Assembly (NCBI RefSeq): GCF_013344685.1
Contig: NZ_CP050137.1
Coordinates: 1-64,000 of the forward strand
Length of the DNA stretch: 64,000 nt
Direction: 5' to 3'
Origin: Sphingomonas sp. CL5.1
GTDB taxonomy: Bacteria > Pseudomonadota > Alphaproteobacteria > Sphingomonadales > Sphingomonadaceae
Of the stretch, positions 18,385 through 27,725 are shown in pieces. The first letter of the stretch is position 1. Each line of letters starts with the position of its first letter. Both the position numbers and the translations under genes were made by a program. The notes below the pieces were generated by a model. The model was not told where the DNA came from and did no database searches. It worked only from the letters and a program-made list of their open reading frames with translations.

Positions 18385-18525
18385 TTGCGACCCCCCGGTC
18401 AACAGGACGTTCGTTGGACCTGTCGCTACGGGCAGAGGTTAAAGAAACCAAGCACCGCGGGAACCTTTTCCGATGAGTCGTTTCGACGTGCCGATGACTC
18501 GATCCGGACGCGCTTCATCCGCCGG

Positions 18526-20019
18526 TCATGCGAAGGGTTCGCGCGGTTCCGAATCGAGCACGCCGGCCGCCGCGAGCTGCGCCAGCCGCGCCTCATGCTC
18601 CCCGCGCCCGAACGGGAAGCGCGCGTAGAAGAAGGCGCCGACACCATAGAATAGCAGATAGCAGCAGGAATAGATGACGGTCAGCCGGTCGAGCGTCGCC
18701 TCCGGCACCTGCCCCGGCACCGCTTTCGCGGGGAAGCTCGCGGCGGCGAGGATCAGCCCGCAGACGAAGATGCCGATGCCGCTGGTGCATTTCTGGACGA
18801 AGAAGCCGCCGGCGAAGAACAGCCCCTCGGAACGTCGCCCGGTGCGCGATTCCGATTCCTCCACCACGTCCGCCAGCATCGACGCGCCAAGCACATAGGC
18901 GGTGACGCTGCACGCCGTGGAGACCCCGGCGAAAAGGAACACCAGCGGCAGCAGCCACGGATCGCCGACCGCCGGGAACATGCCGAAATGACGCAGCCAG
19001 AAAGGCGTGGTGCCGATCACCGCCGCCAGCACCGAGGCGGTCGCGCCGACCTTCGGCTTGCTGCCGTGCCGCCCGACGATCGGCGCGACGACGAACGCGA
19101 CCAGCACGCCCGCGAACAGCGCGATGCTGTACCAGACGAACGTCATCCCCTTGAAACCCCAGACGAAGCTGGCGATGTAATTGGAGATCGCGTAGATGAT
19201 CCCCTGCCCCGTATAGGCGCACACCCCCGCCAGCATCAGCACGGCGAAGGCGCGGTTCTTCAGCGTCTCGGCGATGTCGCGCATGTTCTGCGCCAGCGAC
19301 TGTTTCGCGATCTCCGGCCTGGGCAGGCGCGGGATCTCGCGATGCGTGCCGATCGCCGAGACGAAGATCGCCGTCCCCATGAACAGCGCCCCGGCCAGCG
19401 CGAAGCCGCGATAGCCCGCCGGGTTGAGCAGCCCGTTGGAATAGCCGGGCGCGGGCGCGAGGAACCAGACGTAGGCGGAGATCAGCATCAGCAGCCCGCC
19501 GGCCCAGCCGAACAGGTAGCGATAGGACATGATCCGCGTGCGCTCGTCATAATCGGCGCTCAGCTCGGCGGCCATCGCCTGGCTCGGCACCTCATAGGCG
19601 CTGACCGCGCTGCGCACGATCACCGCGACCGCGAACAGCCACAGCAGGATCACCGGCTCCGGCCGGCCGATCGGCGGATTCCACAGCGCGATCCAGCCGA
19701 GCATGATCGGCAGCGCAGCGCCGTACAGCCACGGATGCCGCCGCCCCCAGCGGCTGCGCGTGCGATCGGACAGCGAGCCGACCGTGGGATCGACGAAGGC
19801 GTCGACGATCAGCGCGATCATCACGACGAAGCCGACCGTCGCCGCCGGCACGCCGACCACCTGATTGTAGAACAGCAGCAGGAAGGTGCCGAAGCCGGCG
19901 TCCTTCACGCCATAGGCGGCGGCGCCGAAACCGTAGCATCCCATCACGCCCCTGGAGAGGCGGCGAGCCGGCGGAGTGGTCACCGGCGTCGCCGCTTCCG
20001 GCGTGACGGGAGCGTTCAC
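18526..20019 (-). CDS. MFS transporter, glycoside-pentoside-hexuronide (GPH) type
   Basis: A 497-residue membrane protein with about 12 hydrophobic segments and GPH-type motifs: DAFVDPTVGSLSDRTRSRWGRRHPWLYG in loop 2-3 and AMAAELSADYDERTRIMSYRY after segment 4. GPH carriers import sugars, glycosides or other organic compounds with a cation. A GTG start at 20019 overlaps the upstream SDR stop by four bases (GTGA), so the pair is translationally coupled. The substrate may match the product of the neighbouring dehydrogenases, but this cannot be read from sequence. Confidence 0.88.
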   Translation of the reverse strand: MNAPVTPEAATPVTTPPARRLSRGVMGCYGFGAAAYGVKDAGFGTFLLLFYNQVVGVPAATVGFVVMIALIVDAFVDPTVGSLSDRTRSRWGRRHPWLYGAALPIMLGWIALWNPPIGRPEPVILLWLFAVAVIVRSAVSAYEVPSQAMAAELSADYDERTRIMSYRYLFGWAGGLLMLISAYVWFLAPAPGYSNGLLNPAGYRGFALAGALFMGTAIFVSAIGTHREIPRLPRPEIAKQSLAQNMRDIAETLKNRAFAVLMLAGVCAYTGQGIIYAISNYIASFVWGFKGMTFVWYSIALFAGVLVAFVVAPIVGRHGSKPKVGATASVLAAVIGTTPFWLRHFGMFPAVGDPWLLPLVFLFAGVSTACSVTAYVLGASMLADVVEESESRTGRRSEGLFFAGGFFVQKCTSGIGIFVCGLILAAASFPAKAVPGQVPEATLDRLTVIYSCCYLLFYGVGAFFYARFPFGRGEHEARLAQLAAAGVLDSEPREPFA

Positions 20020-20843
20020 GCCATCGACTCCAATGCCTCGAACATGCCCGGCATCGTCGGATCCCAGCTCTGCCGCGTGCCGATCGTCAGGCCGCCGTCG
20101 ACCAGGATGTGCGTGCCGGTGACGAAGGCCGCGTCGTCGCTCGCGAGATAGGCCACCGCCGCCGCGATATCCTCCGGCCGGCCGGCGCGCTTCACCGGCT
20201 GGGCGTGCGCGGCGATGCCGCCGATCATCTGGTTCGCCGCCGCGCGCTTGTCCGCCGGCAGATCGAGCGCGCTGACGAAGATGTTGGTGGTGATGAAGCC
20301 CGGCACGACCGCATTCACCCGGATCGAATCCTTCGCCAGCTCGGCGGCGGCGACCTTGGTGAGATGGAGTACGCCGGCCTTCGCGGTCGAATAGGCGATC
20401 GGGGCGTAGCCGCTGCCGAGCGCGGAGACGCTCGACGTGTTGACGATCGCGCCGCCGCCACGCTTCGCCATCAGCGGCGCCGCATAGCGGATGCCGAGCG
20501 CGACCGAGCGCAGCAGCAGCGTCTGCGTGCGGTCCCAATCGTCGGGCGCGATCTCGTCGATATGCTCGCGCGCGCCGCCCGCGCCGGCATTGTTGAACAG
20601 CACGTCGAGGCCGCCCGCCGCGTCCGCCGCCTCGACCAGCGCGCGGATATCCTCCGCCTTCGTCACGTCGCAGCGCTGGAAGCGGATGCGGCCGTTGGAG
20701 GTTTCCGCCACCTCGCGCCCGCCCGCCTCGTCCACGTCGCCGATCCATACATCGGCGCCCTCCTCCGCCAACCGGATCGCGGTCGCGCGACCGATCCCGG
20801 AGGCGCCGCCGGTCACGACGGCGCGCTTGTTGGTGAAGCGCAT
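20016..20843 (-). CDS. SDR family NAD(P)-dependent oxidoreductase
   Basis: Classical short-chain dehydrogenase of 275 residues: TGGASGIGRATA nucleotide-binding motif, NNAGAGG, catalytic Ser in NTSSVSALGSGYAPIAYSTAKAG with the YxxxK Tyr and Lys, and a C-terminal ILVDGGLTIGTRQSWDPTMPG. AGGAGAG upstream of the ATG at 20843 fixes the start. It is the first gene of a two-gene operon with the GPH transporter and is divergent from a second SDR gene 145 bp away; the pair suggests catabolism of an alcohol or hydroxylated compound. Confidence 0.9.
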   Translation of the reverse strand: MRFTNKRAVVTGGASGIGRATAIRLAEEGADVWIGDVDEAGGREVAETSNGRIRFQRCDVTKAEDIRALVEAADAAGGLDVLFNNAGAGGAREHIDEIAPDDWDRTQTLLLRSVALGIRYAAPLMAKRGGGAIVNTSSVSALGSGYAPIAYSTAKAGVLHLTKVAAAELAKDSIRVNAVVPGFITTNIFVSALDLPADKRAAANQMIGGIAAHAQPVKRAGRPEDIAAAVAYLASDDAAFVTGTHILVDGGLTIGTRQSWDPTMPGMFEALESMA

Positions 20844-20988
20844 ATCTCTCTCCTGTGCGTGTTTTCGGCAGCATAGTATGGGGTTGAACCACGTCAATCG
20901 AGCATCGTTCGAATTTTCGGTTTGCCGCACTTGCCCGTCGCGCGGCCGTCCGTTAGCGCGCGGTGAAAGCATTTCGAGGGAGAGTCGA

Positions 20989-21777
20989 ATGAGCCTGAAC
21001 AATCTTTTCAGCCTGGAGGGGCGCATCGCGCTGGTCACCGGCGGGTCGCGCGGGATCGGCAAGATCATCGCCAGGGCGTTCATCGAGCAGGGCGCGAAGG
21101 TCTATATCTCCTCGCGCAAGGCGGCGGCCTGCGAAGAGACCGCCGCCGAGCTTGGCCCGAACTGCATCCCGCTGCCGCAGGACGTCTCCACCGTCGCCGG
21201 CTGCAAGGCGCTCGCCGAGGCGCTGGCGGCGCGCGAGGAGCGGCTCGACATCCTCGTCAACAATGCCGGCGCGGCCTGGGGCACCCCGTTCGAGGATTTC
21301 CCCGAGAGCGGCTGGGACAAGGTGATGGACCTCAACGTCAAGTCGCCCTTCTTCCTGACGCAGGCGCTGCACAACATGCTGAAGCGCGAGGCCAGCCATG
21401 ACCGCCCCTCCAAGGTGATCAACATCACCTCGATCGACGGCCTGCGGCTCAATCCGTGGGAGACGTACAGCTATCATGCGTCCAAGTCGGCGCTGATCTA
21501 TCTCACCAAGCGGATGGCGGCGCGGCTGGTGAACGACGGGATCATCGTCACCAGCCTCGCCCCCGGCGCCTTCGCCAGCGAGATGAACCGCGCCGCGCGC
21601 GACCACGGCGACGAGGTGGCGAAAGGCATCCCGATGCGGCGCGTCGGCAATTTCGACGACATGGCCGGCGCGGCGATCTTCCTCGCCAGCCGCGCGTCGG
21701 ATTATGTGGTGGGCGACACGTTGGTGGTGGACGGCGGGCTGGTCAACGCGGCCCTGGGCACCAGCATCGATCCGTGA
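20989..21777 (+). CDS. SDR family oxidoreductase (gluconate 5-dehydrogenase/RhlG-like)
   Basis: Short-chain dehydrogenase of 262 residues with TGGSRGIGKIIA, NNAGAAWGTPFEDFPESGWDKVMDLN, the catalytic SIDGLRLNPWETYSYHASKSALIYL and VVDGGLVNA. The insert at SHDRPSKVINITSIDGLR is like RhlG-type ketoreductases and related SDRs. GAGGGAGAG lies just upstream of ATG 20989. It is divergent from the SDR-transporter operon; the 145-bp gap must hold both promoters. Confidence 0.9.
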   Translation: MSLNNLFSLEGRIALVTGGSRGIGKIIARAFIEQGAKVYISSRKAAACEETAAELGPNCIPLPQDVSTVAGCKALAEALAAREERLDILVNNAGAAWGTPFEDFPESGWDKVMDLNVKSPFFLTQALHNMLKREASHDRPSKVINITSIDGLRLNPWETYSYHASKSALIYLTKRMAARLVNDGIIVTSLAPGAFASEMNRAARDHGDEVAKGIPMRRVGNFDDMAGAAIFLASRASDYVVGDTLVVDGGLVNAALGTSIDP

Positions 21778-21902
21778 GCTTCAACGCGGGGGGCGCCCCG
21801 CCGGCTCGCGCTCCCCTCGCCCCGGCGCAACCATGTTGCCCGCCCCCGATCGCGTGATATTCCTTGCGGCTCCCCTGAACGACTCAAGTGATGGAGGATT
21901 GC

Positions 21903-22298
21903 GTGGGTATCTTTTCGACGATCATGAACAAGATTTTCCACCATGACGCGCCGGCGCCCGAAGCGAGCGCGCCGGCCGACACCGGTGGAGCGACGGCGGA
22001 CGCAGCCGTCGCGGCAGCGCCCCCGCCGCCAAGCGAGCCGGTCGATGTCGAGGCGGTGCTCACGCAACTCGCCGCCGGCAAGGGCGGCGGCGGCAACTGG
22101 CAGGTATCGATCGTCGACCTGCTCAAGCTGCTCGACATGGATTCGAGCCTAGACGCCCGCAAGGAACTGGCGAACGAGCTGGACGTCCATGCCGGCGCGG
22201 ACGGCTCCGCCGAGGAGAATATCGCGCTCCACAAGGCGGTGATGCAGAAGCTCGCTGAAAACGGCGGCAAGGTGCCGGACAGCCTGCTTCATCACTGA
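21903..22298 (+). CDS. DUF3597 domain protein
   Basis: A 131-residue protein in which GIFSTIMNKIFHHD is followed by an alanine/proline-rich linker and the DUF3597 domain (VDVEAVLTQLAAGKGGGGNWQVSIVDLLKLLDMDSSLDARKELANEL), a small helical bundle. The function of the family is unknown. GTG 21903 is chosen because GGAGG lies five bases upstream at 21893-21897 and the family begins with a similar segment. A strong terminator follows. Confidence 0.85.
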   Translation: MGIFSTIMNKIFHHDAPAPEASAPADTGGATADAAVAAAPPPPSEPVDVEAVLTQLAAGKGGGGNWQVSIVDLLKLLDMDSSLDARKELANELDVHAGADGSAEENIALHKAVMQKLAENGGKVPDSLLHH

Positions 22299-22326
22299 GC
22301 GGCCCGCACCGGCCGGAAACCACCAG

Positions 22327-22353
22327 CGCCACCCCGCATCGGGGTGGCGTTTT
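22327..22353 (+). terminator. Rho-independent terminator after the DUF3597 gene
   Basis: CGCCACCCC at 22327-22335 pairs perfectly with GGGGTGGCG at 22341-22349 around a 5-nt loop, followed by TTTT. Confidence 0.85.
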
Positions 22354-22370
22354 GGTTTGAGGGCGAGAGC

Positions 22371-22518
22371 CTAGGGCGGATCGACATTCAGGAGATGGCG
22401 CGGCGAAAATGGTGGTTTCGCGTGACCCGGCGCGCAGCGGACTAAAGGTCCGTGAGCACCGGAAGCACGCGAAAGCGCCATTTGCAGCCCGCCAGAACTG
22501 AATGTCGATCCGCCCTAG
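22371..22518. repeat. 148-bp palindromic MITE-like element at the ruvB 3' end
   Basis: Terminal inverted repeats of 21 bp are perfect: the left arm at 22371-22391 begins CTAGGGCGGATCGACATT, and the right arm at 22498-22518 is its exact reverse complement. Internal segments also pair: ATGGCGC with GCGCCAT, TTTCGCGTG with CACGCGAAA, and CCGG with CCGG, so the whole element can fold into one long imperfect hairpin. It has no gene. Its outer end CTAG contains the TAG stop codon of ruvB. The structure fits a non-autonomous transposon fragment (MITE), probably mobilised by a transposase elsewhere in the genome; only one copy is in this window. Confidence 0.75.
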
Positions 22519-23537
22519 TCGAACAGCCCGTCCTGACCGCCCACCGGCGGGTTGAGGCCGAGGTGCTTCCAGCCGCCGGGGTTGAGGATGCGCCCCCGCG
22601 CGGTGCGGGCGACGAGGCCGAGCTGGATCAGATACGGCTCGATCACCTCCTCGATCGTGTCGCGCGGCTCGGAGAGGCCGGCGGCAAGCGTCTCCACCCC
22701 CACCGGCCCGCCGCGATAGATGTCGGCGATCATCATGAGGTAACGCCGGTCCATCGCGTCGAGGCCGAGCTTGTCGACCTCCAGCCGGTTGAGCGCTCGG
22801 TCGGCGGCCAGCGCATCCACCTCGGCGACCCCGGCGACATTGGCGAAGTCGCGCACGCGGCGCAGCAGCCGGCCGGCGATGCGCGGGGTGCCCCGCGCGC
22901 GGCGCGCGATCTCCGCCGCGCCGTCGCGCGCGATGTGCAGGTCGAGCAGCCGCGCGGCGCGCGACACGACATGCTCAAGCTCGTCCACCGTATAGAATTG
23001 CAGCCGCACCGGGATGCCGAAGCGATCGCGCAGCGGCGTGGTGAGCAGCCCCTGCCGCGTCGTGGCGCCGACGAGGGTGAAGCGCGGCAGGTCGATGCGC
23101 ACCGACCGCGCCGACGGCCCCTCGCCGATCATCAGGTCGAGCGCGCGATCCTCCATCGCCGGATAGAGCACTTCCTCCACCGCCGGCTGAAGGCGATGAA
23201 TCTCGTCGATGAACAGCACGTCGCCATCCTCGAGATTGGTGAGCAGCGCCGCGAGATCGCCCGACTTGGCGATCACCGGACCGGAGGTGGCGCGGAAGCC
23301 CACGCCCATCTCGCGCGCGACGATCTGCGCCAGCGTCGTCTTGCCGAGGCCGGGCGGGCCGAACAGCAGGACGTGATCGAGCGCGTCGCCGCGTGCCCGC
23401 GCCGCCTGGATGAACACACGCAGATTCTCGCGCGCCGCCTTCTGCCCGACGAACTCGTCGAGCGTCCTGGGGCGCAGCGCCGCATCGACATCCTCCGGCC
23501 GGCGGGCGGGGGTCAGCAGGCGATCGGCATCGGTCAT
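22515..23537 (-). CDS. ruvB: Holliday junction branch-migration helicase RuvB
   Basis: RuvB of 340 residues: [22 protein letters not shown], Walker [10 protein letters not shown], Walker B LFIDEIHR, sensor residues in [18 protein letters not shown], and the C-terminal winged helix ([28 protein letters not shown]). It is the hexameric motor that drives branch migration with RuvA. ATG 23537 gives the normal length. Its stop codon TAG is formed by the end of the MITE-like element. A MAPEG gene separates it from ruvA. Confidence 0.97.
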   Translation of the reverse strand: MTDADRLLTPARRPEDVDAALRPRTLDEFVGQKAARENLRVFIQAARARGDALDHVLLFGPPGLGKTTLAQIVAREMGVGFRATSGPVIAKSGDLAALLTNLEDGDVLFIDEIHRLQPAVEEVLYPAMEDRALDLMIGEGPSARSVRIDLPRFTLVGATTRQGLLTTPLRDRFGIPVRLQFYTVDELEHVVSRAARLLDLHIARDGAAEIARRARGTPRIAGRLLRRVRDFANVAGVAEVDALAADRALNRLEVDKLGLDAMDRRYLMMIADIYRGGPVGVETLAAGLSEPRDTIEEVIEPYLIQLGLVARTARGRILNPGGWKHLGLNPPVGGQDGLFD

Positions 23538-23732
23538 CGCCGGGACATAAACGGAACGCACGGGCGGGGGGAAGCGAAAATCGGACGGCTGAGGAAAGCG
23601 GAAGCGACCGGCGACGCTCGCGTCACGCGGATGCCGGAGGAACGCGCCGTGGATGACGCCCGCGCATGCCATCGGGACGCGGCGGCCGCCGCAACGCCTC
23701 GAAACGAACAACCGCCAGCGGCGGGCGCGGCC

Positions 23733-24155
23733 TCACCGGATCGCGAGGTTCGCGAAGAATACCGCCCACATCGCCATCAGCACGACATTGCCGAGCGCGA
23801 AGGGGACGAGGCGATGGGCCACATTGTTCCACGTCATATGGATCAGCGTGTGGACATAGCGCAGGCCGACATAGGCCCAGGCGAGCCACAGCAGCAGCGG
23901 CGTCACCCCGCCCGAAACGAACGCCATCAGGCACAGGACATAGAAAAGGATCGGCAGTTCCAGCAGGTTCATCATCGCCCTGTTGGGGATGGCGACACGG
24001 CTGCCGACCCGAGCGGATTCGCCGAACCGGAAATCGTCCGGCGTCACTTCCTTCTTCCGCACCGCGGCGAAGCGCCGCAGCGGTATCTGGCCCAGCACGA
24101 TGAAGGTGAGCAACGCCAGCGCGCCCATCGGCCAGAATATCGCGGTGCCGGTCAT
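23733..24155 (-). CDS. MAPEG family membrane protein
   Basis: A 140-residue protein with four hydrophobic helices and the MAPEG signature in NRAMMNLLELPILFYVLCL and YVGLRYVHTLIHMTWNNVAHRLVPFALG. MAPEG members handle eicosanoids and glutathione in eukaryotes; the bacterial ones are little studied. The N-terminal RRFAAVRKKEVTPDDFRFGESARVG loop is typical of the proteobacterial group. It lies 10 bp after ruvA and 195 bp before ruvB, an unusual place inside a ruv operon. Confidence 0.85.
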   Translation of the reverse strand: MTGTAIFWPMGALALLTFIVLGQIPLRRFAAVRKKEVTPDDFRFGESARVGSRVAIPNRAMMNLLELPILFYVLCLMAFVSGGVTPLLLWLAWAYVGLRYVHTLIHMTWNNVAHRLVPFALGNVVLMAMWAVFFANLAIR

Positions 24156-24165
24156 CGCGCGCGCC

Positions 24166-24768
24166 TCACCTCGCCGCCTTGCGCAGCGCGAGCCGCACCA
24201 GCGCGTCGAGCGTCGCGCTGCCGCCCAGTTCCTCCTCCGCCGCCGCCACCGCCCCGCTCGCCTCCGCCGGGCGGAAGCCGAGGTTGAGCAGCGCCGACAC
24301 GGCGTCCGCGCCCGCGCCGCCCGCCACCGGCGCCGCCGCGCCCGACCCGCCGGGGCCGAGCGCGATGCCGCCCGCCTTGTCCTTCAGCTCGCGCACGATG
24401 CGCTCGGCGAGCTTGGGGCCGACGCCGTTGGCGCGCGCGACCATCGCCTTGTCCTGCGCGGCGATCGCGCGCGACAGATCGGCCGGCTCCAGCGCGGAGA
24501 GGATCGCCAGCGCCACCCGCGCGCCGACGCCCTGCACGCCGGTCAGCAGGCGGAACCAGTCGCGCTCGTCGGCGCGGGCGAAGCCGACGAGGCGGATGAA
24601 TTCCTCCCCCACCAGCATCTCGGTGAACAGCACGCACGCCTCGCCCACCGGCCCGATCGCGGCGAGCGTGCGGGAGGAGGCGCCGACGAGATAGCCGACG
24701 CCGCCGACGTCGATCACGGCATGATCCACGCCGGTCGATTCCAGCCGGCCCTTGAGGTGCGCGATCAT
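24166..24768 (-). CDS. ruvA: Holliday junction branch-migration protein RuvA
   Basis: RuvA of 200 residues: N-terminal OB fold ([28 protein letters not shown]), two helix-hairpin-helix motifs ([16 protein letters not shown] and [19 protein letters not shown]), an acidic/glycine-rich linker ([18 protein letters not shown]) and the C-terminal domain that touches RuvB. It binds the four-way junction as a tetramer. The ATG at 24768 is the family start. On the opposite strand a glycine-zipper gene separates it from ruvC. Confidence 0.96.
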   Translation of the reverse strand: MIAHLKGRLESTGVDHAVIDVGGVGYLVGASSRTLAAIGPVGEACVLFTEMLVGEEFIRLVGFARADERDWFRLLTGVQGVGARVALAILSALEPADLSRAIAAQDKAMVARANGVGPKLAERIVRELKDKAGGIALGPGGSGAAAPVAGGAGADAVSALLNLGFRPAEASGAVAAAEEELGGSATLDALVRLALRKAAR

Positions 24769-24940
24769 CGGGCGGCGCGGAACGGAAGGTATCGCATGGA
24801 CGGTACGTAACCGGAACGGCGGGGCGGCGGAAGCGGCTTTGCGCACAGGCGGGATGAAGCGCGGCAAACGGGTTCGTCAGCGGCGGTTAACAGTGATATC
24901 GATAGGAGGCTTTCCGCAAGCATCGATAAGGTCCACCCAT

Positions 24941-25747
24941 ATGATGACCGTGAACTGGCGTGCGTTGACGTTGCGGGCGACGGCGGGCGCCGTCGCCGTG
25001 GCGGTTCCTCTTGTCGCCGTATCCGCCCAGGATTATCCGCCCCCGCCGCCGCCGCCGCCGGGGAACTATCCGCCTCCGCCGCCAGCCTCGGGCTACCCGT
25101 CGCAGCCCTATGGCGGCCAATACGACCAGTACAACCAGTCCGCTCCGGCCTATCCCGATACGCCGCCGCCGTCGGACGCTTATGCCAACACGCCGCCGCC
25201 AGGCTATGACGGCACGCAACCGCCGCCCCCGCCACCGGGCTATCAGGCGGACCCGGCCTATACGCAGCAGCAGGACCAGGACCGCCGCTACGAAGCCTAT
25301 GCCGAGGATTGGGCGCAGCGTTATTGCGTGCGCTCCGGCAACAACGCCGGCACCGGCGCGGTGATCGGCGGCCTGCTCGGCGCGCTGCTCGGATCGAGCG
25401 TCGCCGGGCGGCACGATCGCGGCGCCGGCCTCGCGGTCGGGGGCGTGATGGGCGCGGTCGGCGGCGCGGCGGTGGGCAGCGCGAGCAGCGGCGCGACCAG
25501 CCCCGGCTGCCCGCCGGGCTATGTCGTGCGCGGCGGCGCGCCGGCGTTCTATTACGAGGGCTATGGCGAACCCTATTATTATGCGGCGCCCGCCTGGTAT
25601 CGGCCGTGGGTGTTCATCGACAACCGCTGGACCTATCGCCCCTATCCGTATCGCAACTGGTATTACCGGCATTACGGCTACGGCCGGCCGGGCTATGGCC
25701 GTCCCGGTTACGGCTGGCGCGGCGGATACCGGCACCGCCGCTATTGA
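24941..25747 (+). CDS. Exported proline-rich glycine-zipper protein
   Basis: A 268-residue protein. A signal peptide ends near AVSAQ (about residue 28), followed by a long P/Y/Q-rich region ([19 protein letters not shown]), then a glycine zipper (GTGAVIGGLLGALLGSSVAGRHDRGAGLAVGGVMGAVGGAAVG), and a Y/R/G-rich C-terminus. Glycine-zipper outer-membrane proteins of this kind occur in sphingomonads; the function is unknown. Two ATGs occur in tandem (24941 and 24944). It lies divergent to ruvA and convergent to ruvC, interrupting the ruv cluster. Confidence 0.8.
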   Translation: MMTVNWRALTLRATAGAVAVAVPLVAVSAQDYPPPPPPPPGNYPPPPPASGYPSQPYGGQYDQYNQSAPAYPDTPPPSDAYANTPPPGYDGTQPPPPPPGYQADPAYTQQQDQDRRYEAYAEDWAQRYCVRSGNNAGTGAVIGGLLGALLGSSVAGRHDRGAGLAVGGVMGAVGGAAVGSASSGATSPGCPPGYVVRGGAPAFYYEGYGEPYYYAAPAWYRPWVFIDNRWTYRPYPYRNWYYRHYGYGRPGYGRPGYGWRGGYRHRRY

Positions 25748-25778
25748 GCGACGCCGCGCCCGAGGTCGCCCGGCGGCC

Positions 25779-26273
25779 TCAGGCGCGGACGATCCCCGCG
25801 CGCCGGCTGGCGAGATGGTGCGCGTGGGTGATCGCCACCGCCAGCGCGTCGGCCGCGTCGGGGCCGGCGATCTTCGTGCCGGGCAGCAGCCGCGCGACCA
25901 TCGCGTGGACCTGCGCCTTCTCGGCATTGCCGACGCCGACCACCGCCTTCTTGACCAGCCGCGCGGCATATTCGCCCGGCTCGATCCCCGCGCGCGCCAC
26001 GCCGAGCAGGATCACCCCGCGCGCCTGACCGAGCTTCAGCGTCGACTGCGGATTGACGTTGACGAACACCTCCTCGACCGCCGCGGCGGCGGGCTGATAA
26101 TCCGCGATGATCGCCGCCAGCATCGTATCGAGATGCGCCAGCCGCCGCGCGAGCGGCTCGGCGGTGTCGGTGACGAGCCGGCCGTTGGCGATATGCGACA
26201 GCCGGTTCCCCTCCGCCCGGATCACCCCCCAGCCGGTCGTGCCGAGGCCGGGATCGAGGCCGAGGATGATCAT
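25779..26273 (-). CDS. ruvC: Crossover junction endodeoxyribonuclease RuvC
   Basis: RuvC of 164 residues: [17 protein letters not shown] carries the first catalytic Asp, [22 protein letters not shown] the Glu, and [14 protein letters not shown] the terminal acidic cluster. It cleaves Holliday junctions symmetrically at preferred sites. It follows the YebC-family gene by 25 bp on the same strand, as in many proteobacteria, but ruvA is more than 1 kb further, beyond the opposite-strand glycine-zipper gene. Confidence 0.96.
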   Translation of the reverse strand: MIILGLDPGLGTTGWGVIRAEGNRLSHIANGRLVTDTAEPLARRLAHLDTMLAAIIADYQPAAAAVEEVFVNVNPQSTLKLGQARGVILLGVARAGIEPGEYAARLVKKAVVGVGNAEKAQVHAMVARLLPGTKIAGPDAADALAVAITHAHHLASRRAGIVRA

Positions 26274-26298
26274 CGCGCCGCGCCGCAGGCCAATGCGA

Positions 26299-27042
26299 TC
26301 AGCCCAGCTTTTCCATCACTTCGTCGGAAACCTCGTAATTGCCCCATACCTGCTGCACGTCGTCGTCGTCGTCGAGCGTGTCGATCAGCTTGAACAGGGT
26401 CGCGGCGTCGCTTTCGTCGACCTGCACCACCGTTTGCGGTCGCCACGCGAGCTTCGCGCCCTCATATTCGCCCAGCACCGGCTCCAGCGCGCGGGCGACT
26501 TCGTGGAGATCGGCCTGCGCCGTCCATATCTCGTGTCCGTCCTCGCTCGACTGCACGTCCTCCGCTCCGGCTTCCAGCGCCGCCTCGAACACCTTCTCGG
26601 CGTTGCCCGCGCTCGCCGGATAGGTGATGAGGCCCATGCGGTCGAAGCCGTGGCTCACCGAGCCGGACGCGCCGAGATTGCCGCCATTCTTGCTCACCGC
26701 CGTGCGCACGTTGGTCGCGGTGCGGTTGCGGTTGTCAGTCAGCGCCTCGATGATGAGGCTGACGCCGCCGGGGCCGAAGCCCTCGTAGCGCACTTCCTCG
26801 TAATTCTCCGCGTCGCCCCGGCTCGCCTTGTCGATCGCGCGTTGGATATTGTCCTTCGGCATCGACGCCGCCTTGGCCGCGTTGACGGCGGCGCGCAGGC
26901 GCGGGTTCATGTCGGGATCGGGCGTGCCCATCTTCGCCGCGACGGTGATCTCGCGGCTGAGCTTGGAGAAGGCCGCCGAGCGCTTCTTATCCTGCGCGCC
27001 CTTGCGGTGCATGATGTTCTTGAACTTGGAATGGCCTGCCAT
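26299..27042 (-). CDS. YebC/PmpR family transcriptional regulator or translation factor
   Basis: A 247-residue YebC/TACO1 family protein: [22 protein letters not shown] at the start, the central [24 protein letters not shown] block, and a C-terminal acidic tail [20 protein letters not shown]. Family members have been linked both to DNA binding (quorum-sensing regulation) and to translation at difficult codons; which applies here is not known. It is the promoter-proximal gene before ruvC. Confidence 0.93.
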   Translation of the reverse strand: MAGHSKFKNIMHRKGAQDKKRSAAFSKLSREITVAAKMGTPDPDMNPRLRAAVNAAKAASMPKDNIQRAIDKASRGDAENYEEVRYEGFGPGGVSLIIEALTDNRNRTATNVRTAVSKNGGNLGASGSVSHGFDRMGLITYPASAGNAEKVFEAALEAGAEDVQSSEDGHEIWTAQADLHEVARALEPVLGEYEGAKLAWRPQTVVQVDESDAATLFKLIDTLDDDDDVQQVWGNYEVSDEVMEKLG

Positions 27043-27143
27043 GGGAACTCCGGAATCTGTGGCGCGTCCTGTAGGCGCGTGGGCGGGCCTGCTCAAGAGA
27101 CGCGCGATGGCGTCGCGCGCGCGACGCCGCTATGGACGGGCGC

Positions 27144-27725
27144 ATGAGCACCGATCCCTTCGCCCTGTTCGACATCTGGTATGCCGAGGCGCGCGCCAGC
27201 GAGCCGAACGATTCCAACGCGATGGCGCTGGCGACGGCGGATGCCGAGGGGCGCCCGTCGGTGCGCATGGTGCTGCTGAAGGGGCATGGTCGCGACGGGT
27301 TCGTCTTCTACACCAACCGTGAAGGGCGCAAGGCGGCCGACCTCGCGGCGAACCCGCATGCCGCGCTGCTGTTCCACTGGAAATCGCTGCGCCGCCAGAT
27401 CCGCATCGAGGGGCCGGTGACGCTGGCGGGCGACGCGGAGAGCGACGCCTATTTCGCGACACGCAGCCGCGATTCGCAGCTCGGCGCCTGGGCGTCGGAC
27501 CAATCGCGCCCGCTCGACCGGCGCGAGACGTTCGAGGCGCGGTTCGAGGAGGTGAAGGCGCGCTTCGAAGGCCGCGAGGTGCCGCGCCCGCCGCATTGGG
27601 GCGGCTATCGCGTCACGCCCGAGCGGATCGAGTTCTGGCAGGATCGCGCCCATCGCCTGCACGAACGCCGCCTGTTCCTGCCCGATGGCGCACGCGGGTG
27701 GCGCGAAGGGTTGCTCTACCCATGA
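27144..27725 (+). CDS. pdxH: Pyridoxamine 5'-phosphate oxidase
   Basis: PdxH of 193 residues with FMN- and PLP-binding blocks RMVLLKGHGRDGFVFYTNREGRKAADL, FHWKSLRRQIRIEGPV, ASDQSRPL and GGYRVTPERIEFWQDRAHRLHER. It makes pyridoxal 5'-phosphate with oxygen and FMN. ATG 27144 gives a normal N-terminus; an ATG at 27132 would add four residues. It overlaps the CDF transporter gene by four bases. Confidence 0.94.
   Translation: MSTDPFALFDIWYAEARASEPNDSNAMALATADAEGRPSVRMVLLKGHGRDGFVFYTNREGRKAADLAANPHAALLFHWKSLRRQIRIEGPVTLAGDAESDAYFATRSRDSQLGAWASDQSRPLDRRETFEARFEEVKARFEGREVPRPPHWGGYRVTPERIEFWQDRAHRLHERRLFLPDGARGWREGLLYP

Noticed and set aside
22452..24287. A 611-codon frame antisense to ruvB and the MAPEG gene
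   Set aside because: Antisense shadow of conserved genes, no domain, and it begins inside the MITE-like element.
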